Source: Nocardioides sp. Soil797
GTDB taxonomy: Bacteria > Actinomycetota > Actinomycetes > Propionibacteriales > Nocardioidaceae
Assembly (NCBI GenBank): GCA_001429555.1
Contig: LMSR01000018.1
Coordinates: 175,968 to 239,967, forward strand
Direction of reading: 5' to 3'
Length of the DNA: 64,000 nt
The translations under genes and the position numbers were made by a program. The notes under the pieces were generated by a model. That model saw only the letters and a program-made list of their open reading frames with translations. It had not been told where the DNA came from and did not search any database. Shown piece after piece: positions 1-9,044 of the stretch; within the stretch, counting starts at the first letter, position 1; every line of letters begins with the position of its first letter.

Positions 1-444
1 GACCCGGTGCGCACCTCGTTCATCAACCAGCTCTTCATCGACCTGAACGCGCAGATCGACGCCACGTTCCTGATCGTCACCCACGACATCAACAGCACCC
101 GCACGGTGCCCGACAACATCGGCCTGCTCTATCACAAGCACCTGGCCTTGTTCGGGCCCCGCGAGATGCTGCTCAGCTCCGAGGAGCCCGTGGTCCGCCA
201 GTTCCTCAACGCGCAGACCGTCGGCCCGATCGGCATGTCCGAGGAGAAGGACGCTGACGAGCTCGAGGCCGAGCGCGACATCGAGATGCCGCCGCTGCCG
301 CCCATCCCGCTCCAGCTCGTGCCCTCCAACGGCATCCCGCGCCGTGGCCAGCGCCCCGGTGGCGAGTGGTGCCGCCTGAACGGTGTCACGCCGCCCCCCG
401 GGTCCTTCGAGTCGACCAACGCCGGCCTGGCCCCCGGATCCTGA
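1..444 (+). CDS. ABC transporter ATP-binding protein, C-terminal part (Mce/MlaF-type)
   Basis: This is the 3' end of a gene that begins before the window; frame 1 is open from base 1 to TGA at 442-444. The visible part begins after the Walker B region and contains the H-loop histidine in LIVTHD, then a long tail with VVRQFLNAQTVGPIGMSEE and a proline-rich end. ATPases that drive Mce-type lipid importers (Mkl/MlaF) have this kind of C-terminal extension. The P-loop and signature motif are outside the window, so the Mce assignment rests on the tail alone. Confidence 0.75.
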   Translation, partial: DPVRTSFINQLFIDLNAQIDATFLIVTHDINSTRTVPDNIGLLYHKHLALFGPREMLLSSEEPVVRQFLNAQTVGPIGMSEEKDADELEAERDIEMPPLPPIPLQLVPSNGIPRRGQRPGGEWCRLNGVTPPPGSFESTNAGLAPGS

Positions 445-518
445 AGAGACCCACATGTCGTCACTGACCTCATCCCGGATGTTCGATTCGGGCGCAGACA
501 GGGACGACGATCTCACTT

Positions 519-885
519 CTACTTCTCGTCGGACACACCGATGACGGCTGCATCGGTGCGTGATGCCGGATCCGGCGGCAGGTACACCGGCCGCAGATCA
601 CTGACCGGGTCCGCAACGTCCTGATCGAGTGTTGCGACCCGATCCGTTCGGCCACCACCGTCGCCGCCATCATCGGCGACACTCGCAGCAACTCCCGGAA
701 TCGTGGCTCGGTGTCATCGATCCCCGTGACACCCGCACCACCCGTTCGTACTTCGGCGGACCACCATCGCCCAGTGCCTTGCGCACCGTGTTCTTCGAGA
801 TCCCCATCATCCCGGCGATCACCTTGATCGGCACTCCCGCCGCACGGTGCAACCGCCGGGTCTCAACCCCAGTCCTCCACTGACA
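519..885 (-). pseudogene. istA: IS21-family istA transposase remnant
   Basis: Read on the minus strand in successive frames, this stretch matches the N-terminal part of an IS21 IstA transposase. The first segment is IKVIAGMMGISKNTVRKAL followed by PPKYER, the helix-turn-helix region. After a frame change comes LLRVSPMMAATVVAERIG, and after another change near 610 comes VSDLRPVYLPPDPASR, ending at a stop at 519-521. At least two frameshifts and loss of the catalytic DDE domain and of istB make it non-functional. No terminal inverted repeats were found. Confidence 0.8.
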
Positions 886-1607
886 ACACTCCACTTCTTC
901 CTGCCTCGAGGTGAGGGCAGGTCTCGGAGGGGGTCAGTTTCAGGTTCCGTCGACAGGGAGAGTTCGCCCGTTCACTGGACTCCCAAAGCGCCGGGGTCCG
1001 GTGTCGCGAGGAGTGAGCCCGACTCGAGTGCCCCGGGCCCGTTTGCGCCGGGGCGGCGCGCGCAGGCTTTGTCAGCGGATGGTGGTCCAGGTGATAAGGA
1101 CCGAACCGACGCACGGGCAGAAATTCGTGATGGTGCCGCCCGCATTGCGGATCTCCACGACGGTCGGGTTGAGTTCGGCCATCGGGACGGTGGCGGTGTG
1201 CCAGGTCAACGCAGCTCCTCCTCAGCTCGTGGCCGGCAGCAGGTCGGCCTGAGCGCGCAGTCCATCGCTGTTCTCCTTCTGGTGGCCTGTGGATCCATGC
1301 TGCTGAAGGTGACCCCGGCCGTCTTGTCTGCCAGGCAAAGTCGTGAACCGCAGTTGTATCGGGAGCGCAGGGCGGTCCCCGGCCATCTCGGGCGGTGCGG
1401 CGTGGGAGGTGGGTTGAACTCGATCGGCTGCGTCCGCGGGCTGACACCACGCTCTGCTCCAGCCGATTTTCGAACGAGACCGGCCGCAGGGCGATGTTGT
1501 ACGTCGACACAGGCATTGCCCCGGAGTTTGGCCTGGCGGACCTAACTCGCGGGGTTGCCTCGGTCCCACACTCGTGTGTATCGCTCAGCAGTCCGAGAGG
1601 AACTCAA
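886..1607. other. Non-coding or decayed stretch
   Basis: Several overlapping frames are open here on both strands, as expected at high GC, but none shows a recognisable domain, a convincing ribosome binding site or a consistent codon bias. A short minus-strand stretch near 1080-1215 looks protein-like but is not attached to a larger gene. The region lies between an IS21 remnant and a broken ligase gene and is best read as degenerate sequence. Confidence 0.5.
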
Positions 1608-1790
1608 ATGTCCGACGCCCTGAAGACCTTGCTCCCCCTGTTTGCTTTCATGCTGATTCCAGTGTGGATCCCCATGATCGCCGCCGCAGTGGGTTGCGCT
1701 TTCGACGCCGTCGGCAGAGTCCGCGGAAGAGGTCGGCCCACGACGCGCATCGCCGCCAGCGGCCAGCACAAGGCTGTCCCCGTCACCTGA
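1608..1790 (+). CDS. Small single-pass membrane protein (hypothetical)
   Basis: A 60-residue ORF starts at ATG 1608 with a purine-rich GAGAGG about 8 nt upstream. Residues 6-33 form one hydrophobic segment (LLPLFAFMLIPVWIPMIAAAV and following), and the tail is basic with several Arg and Lys. No family is recognised. The hydrophobic helix with a positive cytoplasmic-type tail and the good ribosome binding site support a real small membrane protein. It could instead be chance in a decayed region. Confidence 0.4.
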   Translation: MSDALKTLLPLFAFMLIPVWIPMIAAAVGCAFDAVGRVRGRGRPTTRIAASGQHKAVPVT

Positions 1791-1835
1791 CGCCACCAAC
1801 CACGTGGGAGCCATGGCGATGAGATCAAAGCTTGC

Positions 1836-1998
1836 GTGATCAACGCGAAAGAGTACGTCTACGTCACTGAGGTTGACGTGGATGCCTGGGCCAAGGAGCA
1901 GATGGCGACCTACAAGTACCCCCCGCATCGTCTCCAGTTCTTGGAACGAGCTGCCGATGACCGCCTCGGGCATGATCCTCAAGCGCCAACTCGACTGA
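1836..1998 (+). pseudogene. Acyl-CoA ligase C-terminal remnant (frameshifted)
   Basis: The frame from about 1836 encodes VDVDAWAKEQMATYKYP, typical of the AMP-binding C-terminal domain of fatty-acid CoA ligases. Near 1920 the frame shifts and the neighbouring frame continues with NELPMTASGMILKRQLD and a TGA at 1996-1998. In active enzymes the last motif is SGKI with the catalytic lysine; here it is SGMI. The N-terminal domain is absent. The fragment sits 15 nt before an acyl-CoA dehydrogenase gene, so a ligase-dehydrogenase operon was probably truncated here. Confidence 0.8.
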
Positions 1999-2013
1999 AG
2001 GAGCAGATATCCC

Positions 2014-3162
2014 ATGCAGCGCAACATCTACGACGCCGACCACGAAGCCTTTCGCGACTCCGTTCGCACTTTCCTCGACCGCGAGGTCAAGCCGAACTGG
2101 GATGCCTACATCGAGGCCAAGCAGTTTCCCCGCGAGATGTGGCTCTCGTTCGGCGAGGCTGGCCTGCTTGGTTTGGAGATACCCGAGGAGTATGGCGGCG
2201 CCGAGGCCGGTGACTTCCGCTACAACGCAGTGCTCTGCGAGGAGCTGGGTAAGGTGTCGATGTCGCTCGGCTCGTGCCACGGCATCCACGCTGACATCGT
2301 GGCGCCGTACCTCGTGGAGCTCACGACCGAGGAGCAGAAGAAGCGCTGGCTGCCCGGGTTCTGCTCCGGCGAGATCCTTACCGCGATCGGGATGACCGAG
2401 GCATCGGGCGGCTCCGACCTGGCCGCGCTCAAGACCACTGCTGTGCGCGATGGTGACGACTGGGTCATCAACGGGTCGAAGACCTTCATCACCAACGGCG
2501 CCTCGGCTGACCTGATCGTCGTGGCGGCGCGCACCGATCCCGAGGCCAAGCGCGGCCACGGCATCTCGCTGTTCGGTATCGAGAGCGGCCGCCCGGGCTA
2601 CAGCCTTGGCCGCAAGCTGGACAAGGTCGGCCAGGATGAGTCAGATACTGCGGAGATGTTCTTCGAGGACATACGGGTGTCGGCCGAAGACTTGATCGGG
2701 GAGCTGAACCAAGGCTTCATCCACATGATGAACTGGCTGCCACAGGAGCGGCTGTCCAACGCCATCTGCAACATCGCACAGGCCCGGCAGATCCTTGACG
2801 AGACCATCGACTACGTCAAGGAGCGCAAGGCCTTCGGCCAGTCGATCGGGTCCTTCCAGTACAACAAGTTCGTCATCGCCGAGCTGGTCACCAAGATGGA
2901 GGTCACCCAGGGCTTCCTCGACAACGCGGTCATCGCCCACACCAAGCGCGAGCTCACCGCGGTCGACGCCGCCAAGGTCAAATGGTGGGCAGCCGAGGTC
3001 CAGAATCAGGTGCTTGACGCCTGCGTCCAGCTGTACGGCGGCTACGGGTACATGAATGAGTACCGCGTCGCCCGGGCCTGGCGTGACGCTCGCGTGTCGA
3101 AGATCTGGGCTGGCTCCAACGAGATCATGAAGGAGCTCATCGGCCGCGACCTCGGCCTATGA
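2014..3162 (+). CDS. Acyl-CoA dehydrogenase
   Basis: This 382-residue FAD enzyme catalyses alpha,beta-dehydrogenation of an acyl-CoA. ATG 2014 follows GAAGGAG with 10 nt spacing. Family motifs include IGMTEASGGSDLAALKTTA (residues 125-143) and QLYGGYGYMNEY near residue 340. At the short/medium-chain catalytic glutamate position (IYEGTSEI) this protein has IWAGSNEI. It instead carries LPQERL with Glu245, which matches the base position of long-chain and isovaleryl-CoA dehydrogenases. A long- or branched-chain substrate is therefore likelier, by inference. The upstream ligase gene is broken, so it may now act with a ligase encoded elsewhere. Confidence 0.93.
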   Translation: MQRNIYDADHEAFRDSVRTFLDREVKPNWDAYIEAKQFPREMWLSFGEAGLLGLEIPEEYGGAEAGDFRYNAVLCEELGKVSMSLGSCHGIHADIVAPYLVELTTEEQKKRWLPGFCSGEILTAIGMTEASGGSDLAALKTTAVRDGDDWVINGSKTFITNGASADLIVVAARTDPEAKRGHGISLFGIESGRPGYSLGRKLDKVGQDESDTAEMFFEDIRVSAEDLIGELNQGFIHMMNWLPQERLSNAICNIAQARQILDETIDYVKERKAFGQSIGSFQYNKFVIAELVTKMEVTQGFLDNAVIAHTKRELTAVDAAKVKWWAAEVQNQVLDACVQLYGGYGYMNEYRVARAWRDARVSKIWAGSNEIMKELIGRDLGL

Positions 3163-3394
3163 GTCTCGGGATCGATTTCGCCCTGTTAACCGAGAGGCAC
3201 CACCTCGGACCCTGCAGGTCACCCAAGGATCGGAACCGGTCCGTCGGGTCCGGTCGCGAGAGCCGACAGCTCGGCGGGGCGTGTACCGCCTGGTACAGCG
3301 GCCCGACGGATCAAGAGAGTCTTCCTCGAAGTGTGGCCTGGGCGGTCCAACGTACGGAGACCTACGGTGCCACTCCTCCCTTCGATGGGTACTC
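3163..3394. other. Intergenic stretch between dehydrogenase and integrase 3' ends
   Basis: The two flanking genes converge. No tRNA, clear terminator hairpin or recognisable gene is seen. Open frames on both strands run through without domain similarity. If the integrase marks an integrated element, one junction could lie here, but no duplicated core was found by eye. Confidence 0.4.
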
Positions 3395-4801
3395 CTAGAG
3401 ATTCGCTAGTTTGCCGACTGAGTCGCGCAGTGCGTCCTCGCCAGCACGGACGTAGTGATTCAGAACCGTGGCGAGTTTGTCCCCGAGATACTGAGCCACG
3501 ACCTCCCAGGATTCGCCGAGCTCGTCGTGGAACCACCTGGTCGCAGCGTGGTGCCGCAGGTTGCGGTAGACGATGGTGCGCGGCCAAGCGTTGTCGGGGT
3601 CGTTCTTCTCGACCCACCGGCGTACGCGGTGCCAGCGTTCGTTGTGCAGTTCCGGCTTGACCGGCAGGCCGGTGACCGTATCGACGAAGAGCCACAGCTC
3701 ATCCTCAGTCGGCACGGGGTAGTTCCACCATGCGAGGTTCTTGTTCGGCTCGCGGAGCGAGAGGTCGGCACGTCGCTGGCGCTCGGCTTCCTGAGCGTTG
3801 AGGACCTGTTGCAGCGTTGCCTTGTCCGGCAGGCCGAGCAGTTCCTTGACGCGGGGGAGGAGTTCGTCGCGCAGCAGTGACCCGGGCAAGGGCACCTCGT
3901 GCAGGGTGTGGTTCTTCACCGGGCCGCGGAATCCGGCCTGGCGTCGTGGCGTGATCCACGAGCCGTTGACGTGGACGTAGCCGCGATCGAGGAAAACGTC
4001 GATCGCGCGTAGTGCGTTCTGCTCGCCGAGGCGGAGCCCGCCGAAGCCCGCGACGCGGATCTTCGTGCCGAACAGTGGGAGGCGCGTCATCAGTGGATCG
4101 GTGCCGTCAGGGCCACAGAGCTTGTCGGCGGCATCGGCCATCGCCCGCACCTGACGCGTCTCGGGACGCAGGCGCGGATCGACGTACTGGGCTGTCGCTC
4201 CGTGCAGGATGTTGGCTCTTCCGATCTCCAGCCCGTCGAGCGGGTCGACGCTGCGGTCGAGCCACCCCAGCCGCCAGGCAAGCTTGCGCATAGCGGCGAG
4301 CTGGCCCCGCAAATCCTCGCGGCCGCGGTTGGAGAAGATCGTCTTCGATCCCTTCTCCATGACCTTGCGGCTGTGGTCGACGCGCCATTTGGTCACCGGC
4401 ACGTCGCCGATTGTGGGCAGGATGTGCGCGTTCAGTCGCGACTCGCGTTGCTCCATCGTCCGGGGCTGTTTGCCGCGCTCGATGCTGTCCTTGAGGTGCT
4501 CCTCGCCGAGCATGCGGATGGTGCGGGAGGCACGGACATCGGCACCGGCAGGAGTTTCCTTCTCGGTGTCCAGTGCGGCTTCTGCCTGCGCGAAGATCTT
4601 GCGCGCCTCGGCCTCGGAGTTGGCCCGACGGAGCACTCGCTTCCACGGCTCGCCGTCGTCGGCAGGTGCTCGGAACATCACCTGGTACTTCGTTCCGCCC
4701 ACTTCGGGGGCGTAGAGCCGAACCCGCCAGGCTCGTGTTCCGCCACCCAGGGTACGCGGCTTGCCCTGCGCAAGCAGGGTGGGCTTCTTGTGAGCCGGCA
4801 T
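3395..4801 (-). CDS. Tyrosine recombinase / phage-type integrase
   Basis: A 468-residue site-specific recombinase with an N-terminal arm-binding region, a core-binding SAM-like region (about residues 90-190) and a C-terminal catalytic domain. The first catalytic arginine lies in GFGGLRLGEQNALRAIDV. The C-terminal box reads YRNLRHHAATRW, then YLGDKLATVLNHYV, whose Tyr is the probable nucleophile. The usual HxLRH begins with Arg instead of His, and LGH is LGD, so two catalytic-box positions are non-canonical. It is transcribed away from the YyaL gene, whose start is 126 nt from its own. No excisionase or other phage gene is seen nearby. Confidence 0.88.
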   Translation of the reverse strand: MPAHKKPTLLAQGKPRTLGGGTRAWRVRLYAPEVGGTKYQVMFRAPADDGEPWKRVLRRANSEAEARKIFAQAEAALDTEKETPAGADVRASRTIRMLGEEHLKDSIERGKQPRTMEQRESRLNAHILPTIGDVPVTKWRVDHSRKVMEKGSKTIFSNRGREDLRGQLAAMRKLAWRLGWLDRSVDPLDGLEIGRANILHGATAQYVDPRLRPETRQVRAMADAADKLCGPDGTDPLMTRLPLFGTKIRVAGFGGLRLGEQNALRAIDVFLDRGYVHVNGSWITPRRQAGFRGPVKNHTLHEVPLPGSLLRDELLPRVKELLGLPDKATLQQVLNAQEAERQRRADLSLREPNKNLAWWNYPVPTEDELWLFVDTVTGLPVKPELHNERWHRVRRWVEKNDPDNAWPRTIVYRNLRHHAATRWFHDELGESWEVVAQYLGDKLATVLNHYVRAGEDALRDSVGKLANL

Positions 4802-4858
4802 CGGTGGCCTCCTAGGCTGGGAGCGCGGTCGGTCCAGAACCGGGCGCTGAATCTGCTT

Positions 4859-4901
4859 CGTGTATCACTCTCGTGTATCACTTGGACGAAAATGATACAC
4901 G
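4859..4901. promoter_or_regulatory. Iterated CGTGTATCA sites upstream of the integrase
   Basis: CGTGTATCACT occurs twice as direct repeats at 4859-4869 and 4872-4882, exactly 13 bp apart, and its inverted form TGATACACG lies at 4893-4901. They sit between the divergent integrase and YyaL starts. The arrangement suggests binding sites for the integrase itself (arm sites) or for a regulator. A related TGATACACC occurs at 5038-5046 inside the YyaL gene. Confidence 0.55.
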
Positions 4902-4926
4902 TGCCACTCGTTAGGAGTCATGGGAA

Positions 4927-6918
4927 ATGGCCAATCGTCTTGCCTCGGCAACGAGTCCATATCTACTCCAACACGCGGAGAATCCAGTAGATTGGTGGGA
5001 GTGGGGGCCCGAAGCGTTCGCCGAAGCGACGCGTCGTGATACACCAATTCTGCTCTCCGTCGGATACGCCGCGTGCCACTGGTGCCACGTGATGGCGCAC
5101 GAATCCTTCGAGGACGAGATCACCGCGGCGTACATGAACGAGCACTTCGTGAACATCAAGGTCGACCGCGAGGAGCGACCCGACGTCGATGCGGTCTACA
5201 TGAGCGCGACGCAGGCGATGACCGGTCACGGCGGTTGGCCGATGACCTGCATCCTCGACCACGACGGCAACCCCTTCTTCGCCGGAACCTACTTCCCGGA
5301 CGAGCCACGCCACGGCAGTGCCAGCTTCATGCAGGTGCTCGACGCGCTGGTCGACGCGTGGGTCAACCGCGCCGACGACGTACGCCGTGCTGCCGCCGAG
5401 ATCGGCGACCACCTGAAGGTGCAGGGGGACCTGGACACCGGTTTGATCACCGCGGAGACGCTGGACCAGGCGGTGCGTGCGTTGGCCTCCGAGTTCGACG
5501 GACAGCATGCCGGGTTCGGTGGGGCTCCCAAGTTTCCGCCCGGGATGGTGCTCGAGTTCCTGCTGCGCCATGACCGGCGGGTGGCCTCGACGGGCGCGAC
5601 CGGCGAGGCCATCGCGCCCGCGGAGCCGTCCGTGGCGAAGCGGATGGTCGACGCGACCTGCGTCGCGATGGCCCGCGGGGGCATCTACGACCAGATCGGT
5701 GGCGGCTTCGCGCGCTACTCCGTCGACGCCGGTTGGGTGGTGCCGCACTTCGAGAAGATGCTCTACGACAACGCGCAGTTGGTCGGGCTCTACGCCCGCG
5801 TCGGTGCGCACCGGATCGCCCGGGAGACCGCGGACTTCATGCTGCGCGAGTTGCGAACGCCGGAAGGTGGGTTCGCCTCTGCCCTCGACGCCGACAGCGA
5901 GGGGGTCGAGGGGAAGTTCTATGCCTGGACCCCGGCTCAGCTGATCGATGCACTCGGCGGCGACGACGGTGTGTGGGCGGCCGAGGTCTTCACCGTCACC
6001 GAGACCGGCACCTTCGAGCACGGCTCGTCGACGCTCCAGCTGCTGAGTGACCCCGACGACCTCGGCCGACTCGAGTCCGTCAAGCAGCGCCTGCTTGAAG
6101 CCCGCGCGACGCGCGTGCGACCCGAGCTCGATGACAAGGTGGTCGCCGCCTGGAACGGTCTGGCGATCACCGGACTCTGTGACGCGGGCACCCTGCTGGG
6201 CGAGCCGTCGTACGTCGAAGCAGCCGTCGCGGCGGGCGAGCTGCTGTGGGACCTCCATGTGGTCGACGGACGGCTGCGTCGTGTCTCGCGCGGTGGCGTG
6301 GTCGGCCGCCACGACGCGGTCCTCGAGGACTTCGGGTGCGTGGCGAGTGGGTTCCTCTCGTTGCTGCAGGCCACTGCGGATGCGGTGTGGTTGGAGCGGG
6401 CTCGAGTGCTGCTGGACGACGCGTTGGCCCGGTTCCGCGCCGACGACGGAGGGTTCCACGACACCGCCTCGGACGCCGAGCAGTTGATCACTCGACCGCG
6501 TGACATCTCCGACAACGCCAGCCCGTCCGGCCAGTCGGCGATGGTCCACGCGCTGGCGACGTACGCCGCCCTGACGGGTTCCGGTGCGCACCGCACGGCG
6601 GCGGAGCAGGCGCTCGCCACGATGGCGCGGGTGGCCGAGCGTGCCCCACGATTCGCCGGCTGGGTGCTGGCCGCGGCCGAGTCGATGTTGGAGGGACCCG
6701 AGGAGATCGTGGTCGTCGGGCAGCGGGGCGAGGCTCGCGACCGGTTGGAGGCGCTCGCCCGCCAGCGCCACGGTGCCGTGGTCCTGGCGGTCGAGCCAGG
6801 GCGCGAGGACATCCCGCTGCTGGTTGGTCGCGACGAGGTCGACGGCGAGCCGGCTGCCTACGTGTGCCGCAACCTGGTCTGCGAGCGGCCCGTCACGGAC
6901 CCCGCTCGCCTTCGGTAG
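4927..6918 (+). CDS. YyaL / DUF255 thioredoxin-domain protein
   Basis: A 663-residue homologue of bacterial YyaL and animal SPATA20. The N-terminal domain is thioredoxin-like, with the redox pair C50-H-W-C53 in [11 protein letters not shown] and the conserved [10 protein letters not shown] and FFAGTYFP segments. The rest resembles an (alpha/alpha)6 barrel of the N-acylglucosamine-epimerase type ([30 protein letters not shown]). The precise biochemical role is not established for the family. The first ~45 codons use AT-rich codons (TAT, CTA, GTA, AAT, ATA) unlike the rest, and the integrase gene is immediately upstream. See findings. Confidence 0.9.
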   Translation: MANRLASATSPYLLQHAENPVDWWEWGPEAFAEATRRDTPILLSVGYAACHWCHVMAHESFEDEITAAYMNEHFVNIKVDREERPDVDAVYMSATQAMTGHGGWPMTCILDHDGNPFFAGTYFPDEPRHGSASFMQVLDALVDAWVNRADDVRRAAAEIGDHLKVQGDLDTGLITAETLDQAVRALASEFDGQHAGFGGAPKFPPGMVLEFLLRHDRRVASTGATGEAIAPAEPSVAKRMVDATCVAMARGGIYDQIGGGFARYSVDAGWVVPHFEKMLYDNAQLVGLYARVGAHRIARETADFMLRELRTPEGGFASALDADSEGVEGKFYAWTPAQLIDALGGDDGVWAAEVFTVTETGTFEHGSSTLQLLSDPDDLGRLESVKQRLLEARATRVRPELDDKVVAAWNGLAITGLCDAGTLLGEPSYVEAAVAAGELLWDLHVVDGRLRRVSRGGVVGRHDAVLEDFGCVASGFLSLLQATADAVWLERARVLLDDALARFRADDGGFHDTASDAEQLITRPRDISDNASPSGQSAMVHALATYAALTGSGAHRTAAEQALATMARVAERAPRFAGWVLAAAESMLEGPEEIVVVGQRGEARDRLEALARQRHGAVVLAVEPGREDIPLLVGRDEVDGEPAAYVCRNLVCERPVTDPARLR

Positions 6919-7034
6919 TCCCTGCGGGCCGCATCCGAATCTGCTCGGGGACCTGCGAATCCACAGGTGCTGTCGCGTGGTCGTGGCTCGGGCGGGTGGT
7001 GATCTGCCACGCTGGGTGGGTGAAGGTCTCGGAC

Positions 7035-7940
7035 ATGGTCGCCAGCCAGGTGGAGCCGGAGGTCCGCCGGTTCTACGACGGTGGCCTGCCGGCGCTGGGG
7101 ACTTCCCCGGAGGTGCCGCCGGACCCGCACGAGGATCCGCACATCGTGCTCGATCGGCACAGCGTGGAGGGGCATGAACAGTTCGCCCTGGAACGCAGGA
7201 TCGCCTATCGCGACAGGCACTTCGGTGAGCTCCTGGTGCCGGCTGACACGGTGACGTTCCGGACCGACCTGACATCGGTGCCGACCCTTTTCACCTGGTT
7301 GGTGCCGAAGACCGGAGCCCACCTTCCGGCGGCGTTGCTGCACGACGGGCTCTGCTTCGGTGATGACGAGCAGCCCACCTTTGTCTCCACCGAGGGGCAC
7401 GCGATCGATCGGGTGGAGGCCAATCAGATCTTCCGCGACGCGATGGCCGACACCGGCACCGGCGTCGTACGTCGTTGGCTGGTGTGGTCGGCGGTGACCA
7501 CGGCCACGCTGGTCCAGGGCGAGCAGGTGCCATGGCGTACGCCGACCACGTGGCGTCACCGGGCGGTGATCGGGCTGTCGTTGCTCGTGGTGACGGTGCT
7601 CGGGGTGCTGGCCACGTTGGACCTCTTCGACCTGGGTGGCATCGAGCTCCCCTGGATGGGGGACCGTCCGTGGTGGCTGGAGCTGCCCGGGGGGCTGGCC
7701 GGCGCGATCGCGATCCCCTTGGTGATGGGGCTGGCCTGGGGACGGTTCCGGGTGGCCGGTTGGGTGATGGGGATCGGGCTGGCCGTGTTGCTGCACGTGA
7801 CGGTGGGCCTGTTGGCGGTGACCGGGCTCTACCGCTTCACCGAGAAGGTCGCCAGCCGCTGGCCGATGGTGGCCGCGGGGCTGGCCGTGTTGGTGGGGTT
7901 CCTCGCCCCCGTCAGCGTGCTGGTCCTGGTGCTGGTCTGA
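7035..7940 (+). CDS. DUF1353 domain membrane protein
   Basis: ATG 7035 is preceded by GAAGG with 8 nt spacing; an in-frame GTG at 7020 is an alternative. The 301-residue product has a cytoplasmic N-terminal half with DUF1353 features (RTDLTSVPTLFTWLVPKTG, AALLHDGLC), followed by about four hydrophobic helices from residue ~175 to the end. DUF1353 proteins are mostly uncharacterised and often phage-encoded; the fused membrane half is typical of actinobacterial members. Function is unknown. Confidence 0.75.
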   Translation: MVASQVEPEVRRFYDGGLPALGTSPEVPPDPHEDPHIVLDRHSVEGHEQFALERRIAYRDRHFGELLVPADTVTFRTDLTSVPTLFTWLVPKTGAHLPAALLHDGLCFGDDEQPTFVSTEGHAIDRVEANQIFRDAMADTGTGVVRRWLVWSAVTTATLVQGEQVPWRTPTTWRHRAVIGLSLLVVTVLGVLATLDLFDLGGIELPWMGDRPWWLELPGGLAGAIAIPLVMGLAWGRFRVAGWVMGIGLAVLLHVTVGLLAVTGLYRFTEKVASRWPMVAAGLAVLVGFLAPVSVLVLVLV

Positions 7941-8025
7941 GCGTTTCGGCACCGGCTGGCTCGACCGTGCTCGGCGTGTTGGCTCGGGCGTGCTCGGCGA
8001 GGCCAGGGCGCCGTACCTCCCGGCC

Positions 8026-8093
8026 GAAATGTCCTCTTCCCGGCCGAAATTTCGGCCGGGAAGAGGACATTTCACCGGGTACCCGGTGAAATG
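8026..8093. repeat. 48-bp perfect palindrome overlapping a 26-bp palindrome
   Basis: Bases 8026-8073 form a perfect palindrome whose two 24-bp arms meet at AAATTT. The sequence CCGGCCGAAAT also occurs just before it, at 8020-8030. A second perfect palindrome covers 8068-8093 around GGGTACCC, sharing six bases with the first. Short direct repeats of GAAGCSCRG type follow to about 8145. The region lies between convergent genes and could terminate both, but no T-tract is present. Confidence 0.75.
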
Positions 8094-8154
8094 GGAAGCC
8101 CAGTGAAGCCCAGGGAAGCGCGGTGAAGCGCGGTGAAGCGAGAGGGCAGGCGCG

Positions 8155-8895
8155 TCAGCGGAGGGAGTACGTCGCCAGCGAGACGCCGACGTAGTGCGTG
8201 ACGAACGCGAGGATCGTGAAGGTGTGGAAGACCTCGTGGAAGCCGAACCAACGGGGGGCCGGGTCGGGGCGCTTGAAGCCGTAGACCACACCACCGAGCG
8301 TGTAGAGCACGCCACCGGTGGCGACCAGCACCAGCACGGCGATCGAGATTCCGGCACTGAAGCGGTCGGCGCCGTCCATGAACTGCGGGAAGAAGAACAC
8401 CGCCGTCCAACCGAGGGCGATGTACATCGGGGTGTAGAGCCAGCGCGGGGCATCGGTCCAGAAGACCCGGAACACCACGCCGAGGATGGCGGCGGACCAC
8501 ACCACCGCCAGCAGAGTCGTGCGCGCACTGCCCTCGAGGAAGAGGAACGCGAACGGCGTGTAGGAGCCCGCGATCAGCACGAAGATGTTGGCGTGGTCGA
8601 AGCGACGCAGGAAGGCCCACGTGCGCGGCGACCAGGTGCCGCGGTGATAGATCGCCGAGACGGTGAACAGCACCAGTGCACTGAGTGCGAAGACGGCGGA
8701 GCCGATGCGGGTGCCACTGGTGGGCGAGAGCACGAAGAGCACGATGCCGGCTGCCAGGGCCAGCGGCGCGGTGACGGCGTGGATCCAGCCGCGCAGCTTG
8801 GGCTTGACCTCGGCCAGCTTGTCCTGAGCTCGGTCGACGGCATCCTGGGCACGGTCGACTGCGGCATCGAGGCGCGTCCGAGTGGTGTCGTTCAT
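8155..8895 (-). CDS. Hemolysin III family membrane protein
   Basis: A 246-residue member of the HlyIII/YqfA (adiponectin-receptor-like, PAQR) family with seven predicted transmembrane helices after a ~35-residue amphipathic N-terminus with VDRAQDAVDRAQDK repeats. Family zinc-site motifs are visible: SAIYHRGTW, FDHANIF and the late HEVFH. Members are putative metal-dependent membrane hydrolases; cytolysis is shown only for a few. ATG 8895 is the only good start. It diverges from uppS across a short palindromic region. Confidence 0.9.
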   Translation of the reverse strand: MNDTTRTRLDAAVDRAQDAVDRAQDKLAEVKPKLRGWIHAVTAPLALAAGIVLFVLSPTSGTRIGSAVFALSALVLFTVSAIYHRGTWSPRTWAFLRRFDHANIFVLIAGSYTPFAFLFLEGSARTTLLAVVWSAAILGVVFRVFWTDAPRWLYTPMYIALGWTAVFFFPQFMDGADRFSAGISIAVLVLVATGGVLYTLGGVVYGFKRPDPAPRWFGFHEVFHTFTILAFVTHYVGVSLATYSLR

Positions 8896-8900
8896 GACAC

Positions 8901-8922
8901 CAACCTACGGCACCGTAGGTTG
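8901..8922. promoter_or_regulatory. Palindromic operator candidate between hlyIII and uppS
   Basis: CAACCTACGG and its exact inverted copy CCGTAGGTTG are separated by only two bases. The palindrome lies 5 nt upstream of the hemolysin III start codon, where a dimeric regulator could block transcription. No matching regulator gene is adjacent. Confidence 0.5.
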
Positions 8923-9032
8923 CGCCGCACAGGAATGAGGGCGATGTCACGGCTCAGCTTGAAGCCACCGATCGACGTCGTCGCGCAGCAGCCGAGAGAT
9001 CGGGGGATCCAGACTGTGACCGGGTGCGCCGG

Positions 9033-9038
9033 TAACAT
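9033..9038 (+). promoter_or_regulatory. Probable leaderless promoter -10 of uppS
   Basis: TAACAT lies exactly 6 nt before the GTG start at 9045, the spacing expected if transcription starts on the start codon. No Shine-Dalgarno sequence is present. Confidence 0.5.
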
Positions 9039-9044
9039 CGACAC

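Noticed and set aside
1078..1215. Minus-strand peptide resembling part of a protein
   Set aside because: The stretch is only about 45 codons, without a start signal, a known family or extension in neighbouring frames.
3163..4926. tRNA gene as attachment site of the integrase
   Set aside because: No cloverleaf or T-loop consensus was found on either side of the integrase gene.
4963..7275. A 770-codon open frame on the minus strand
   Set aside because: It lies opposite the well-supported YyaL gene, has no domain motifs and is rich in Arg, Pro and Gly, as expected for the complement of a high-GC gene.
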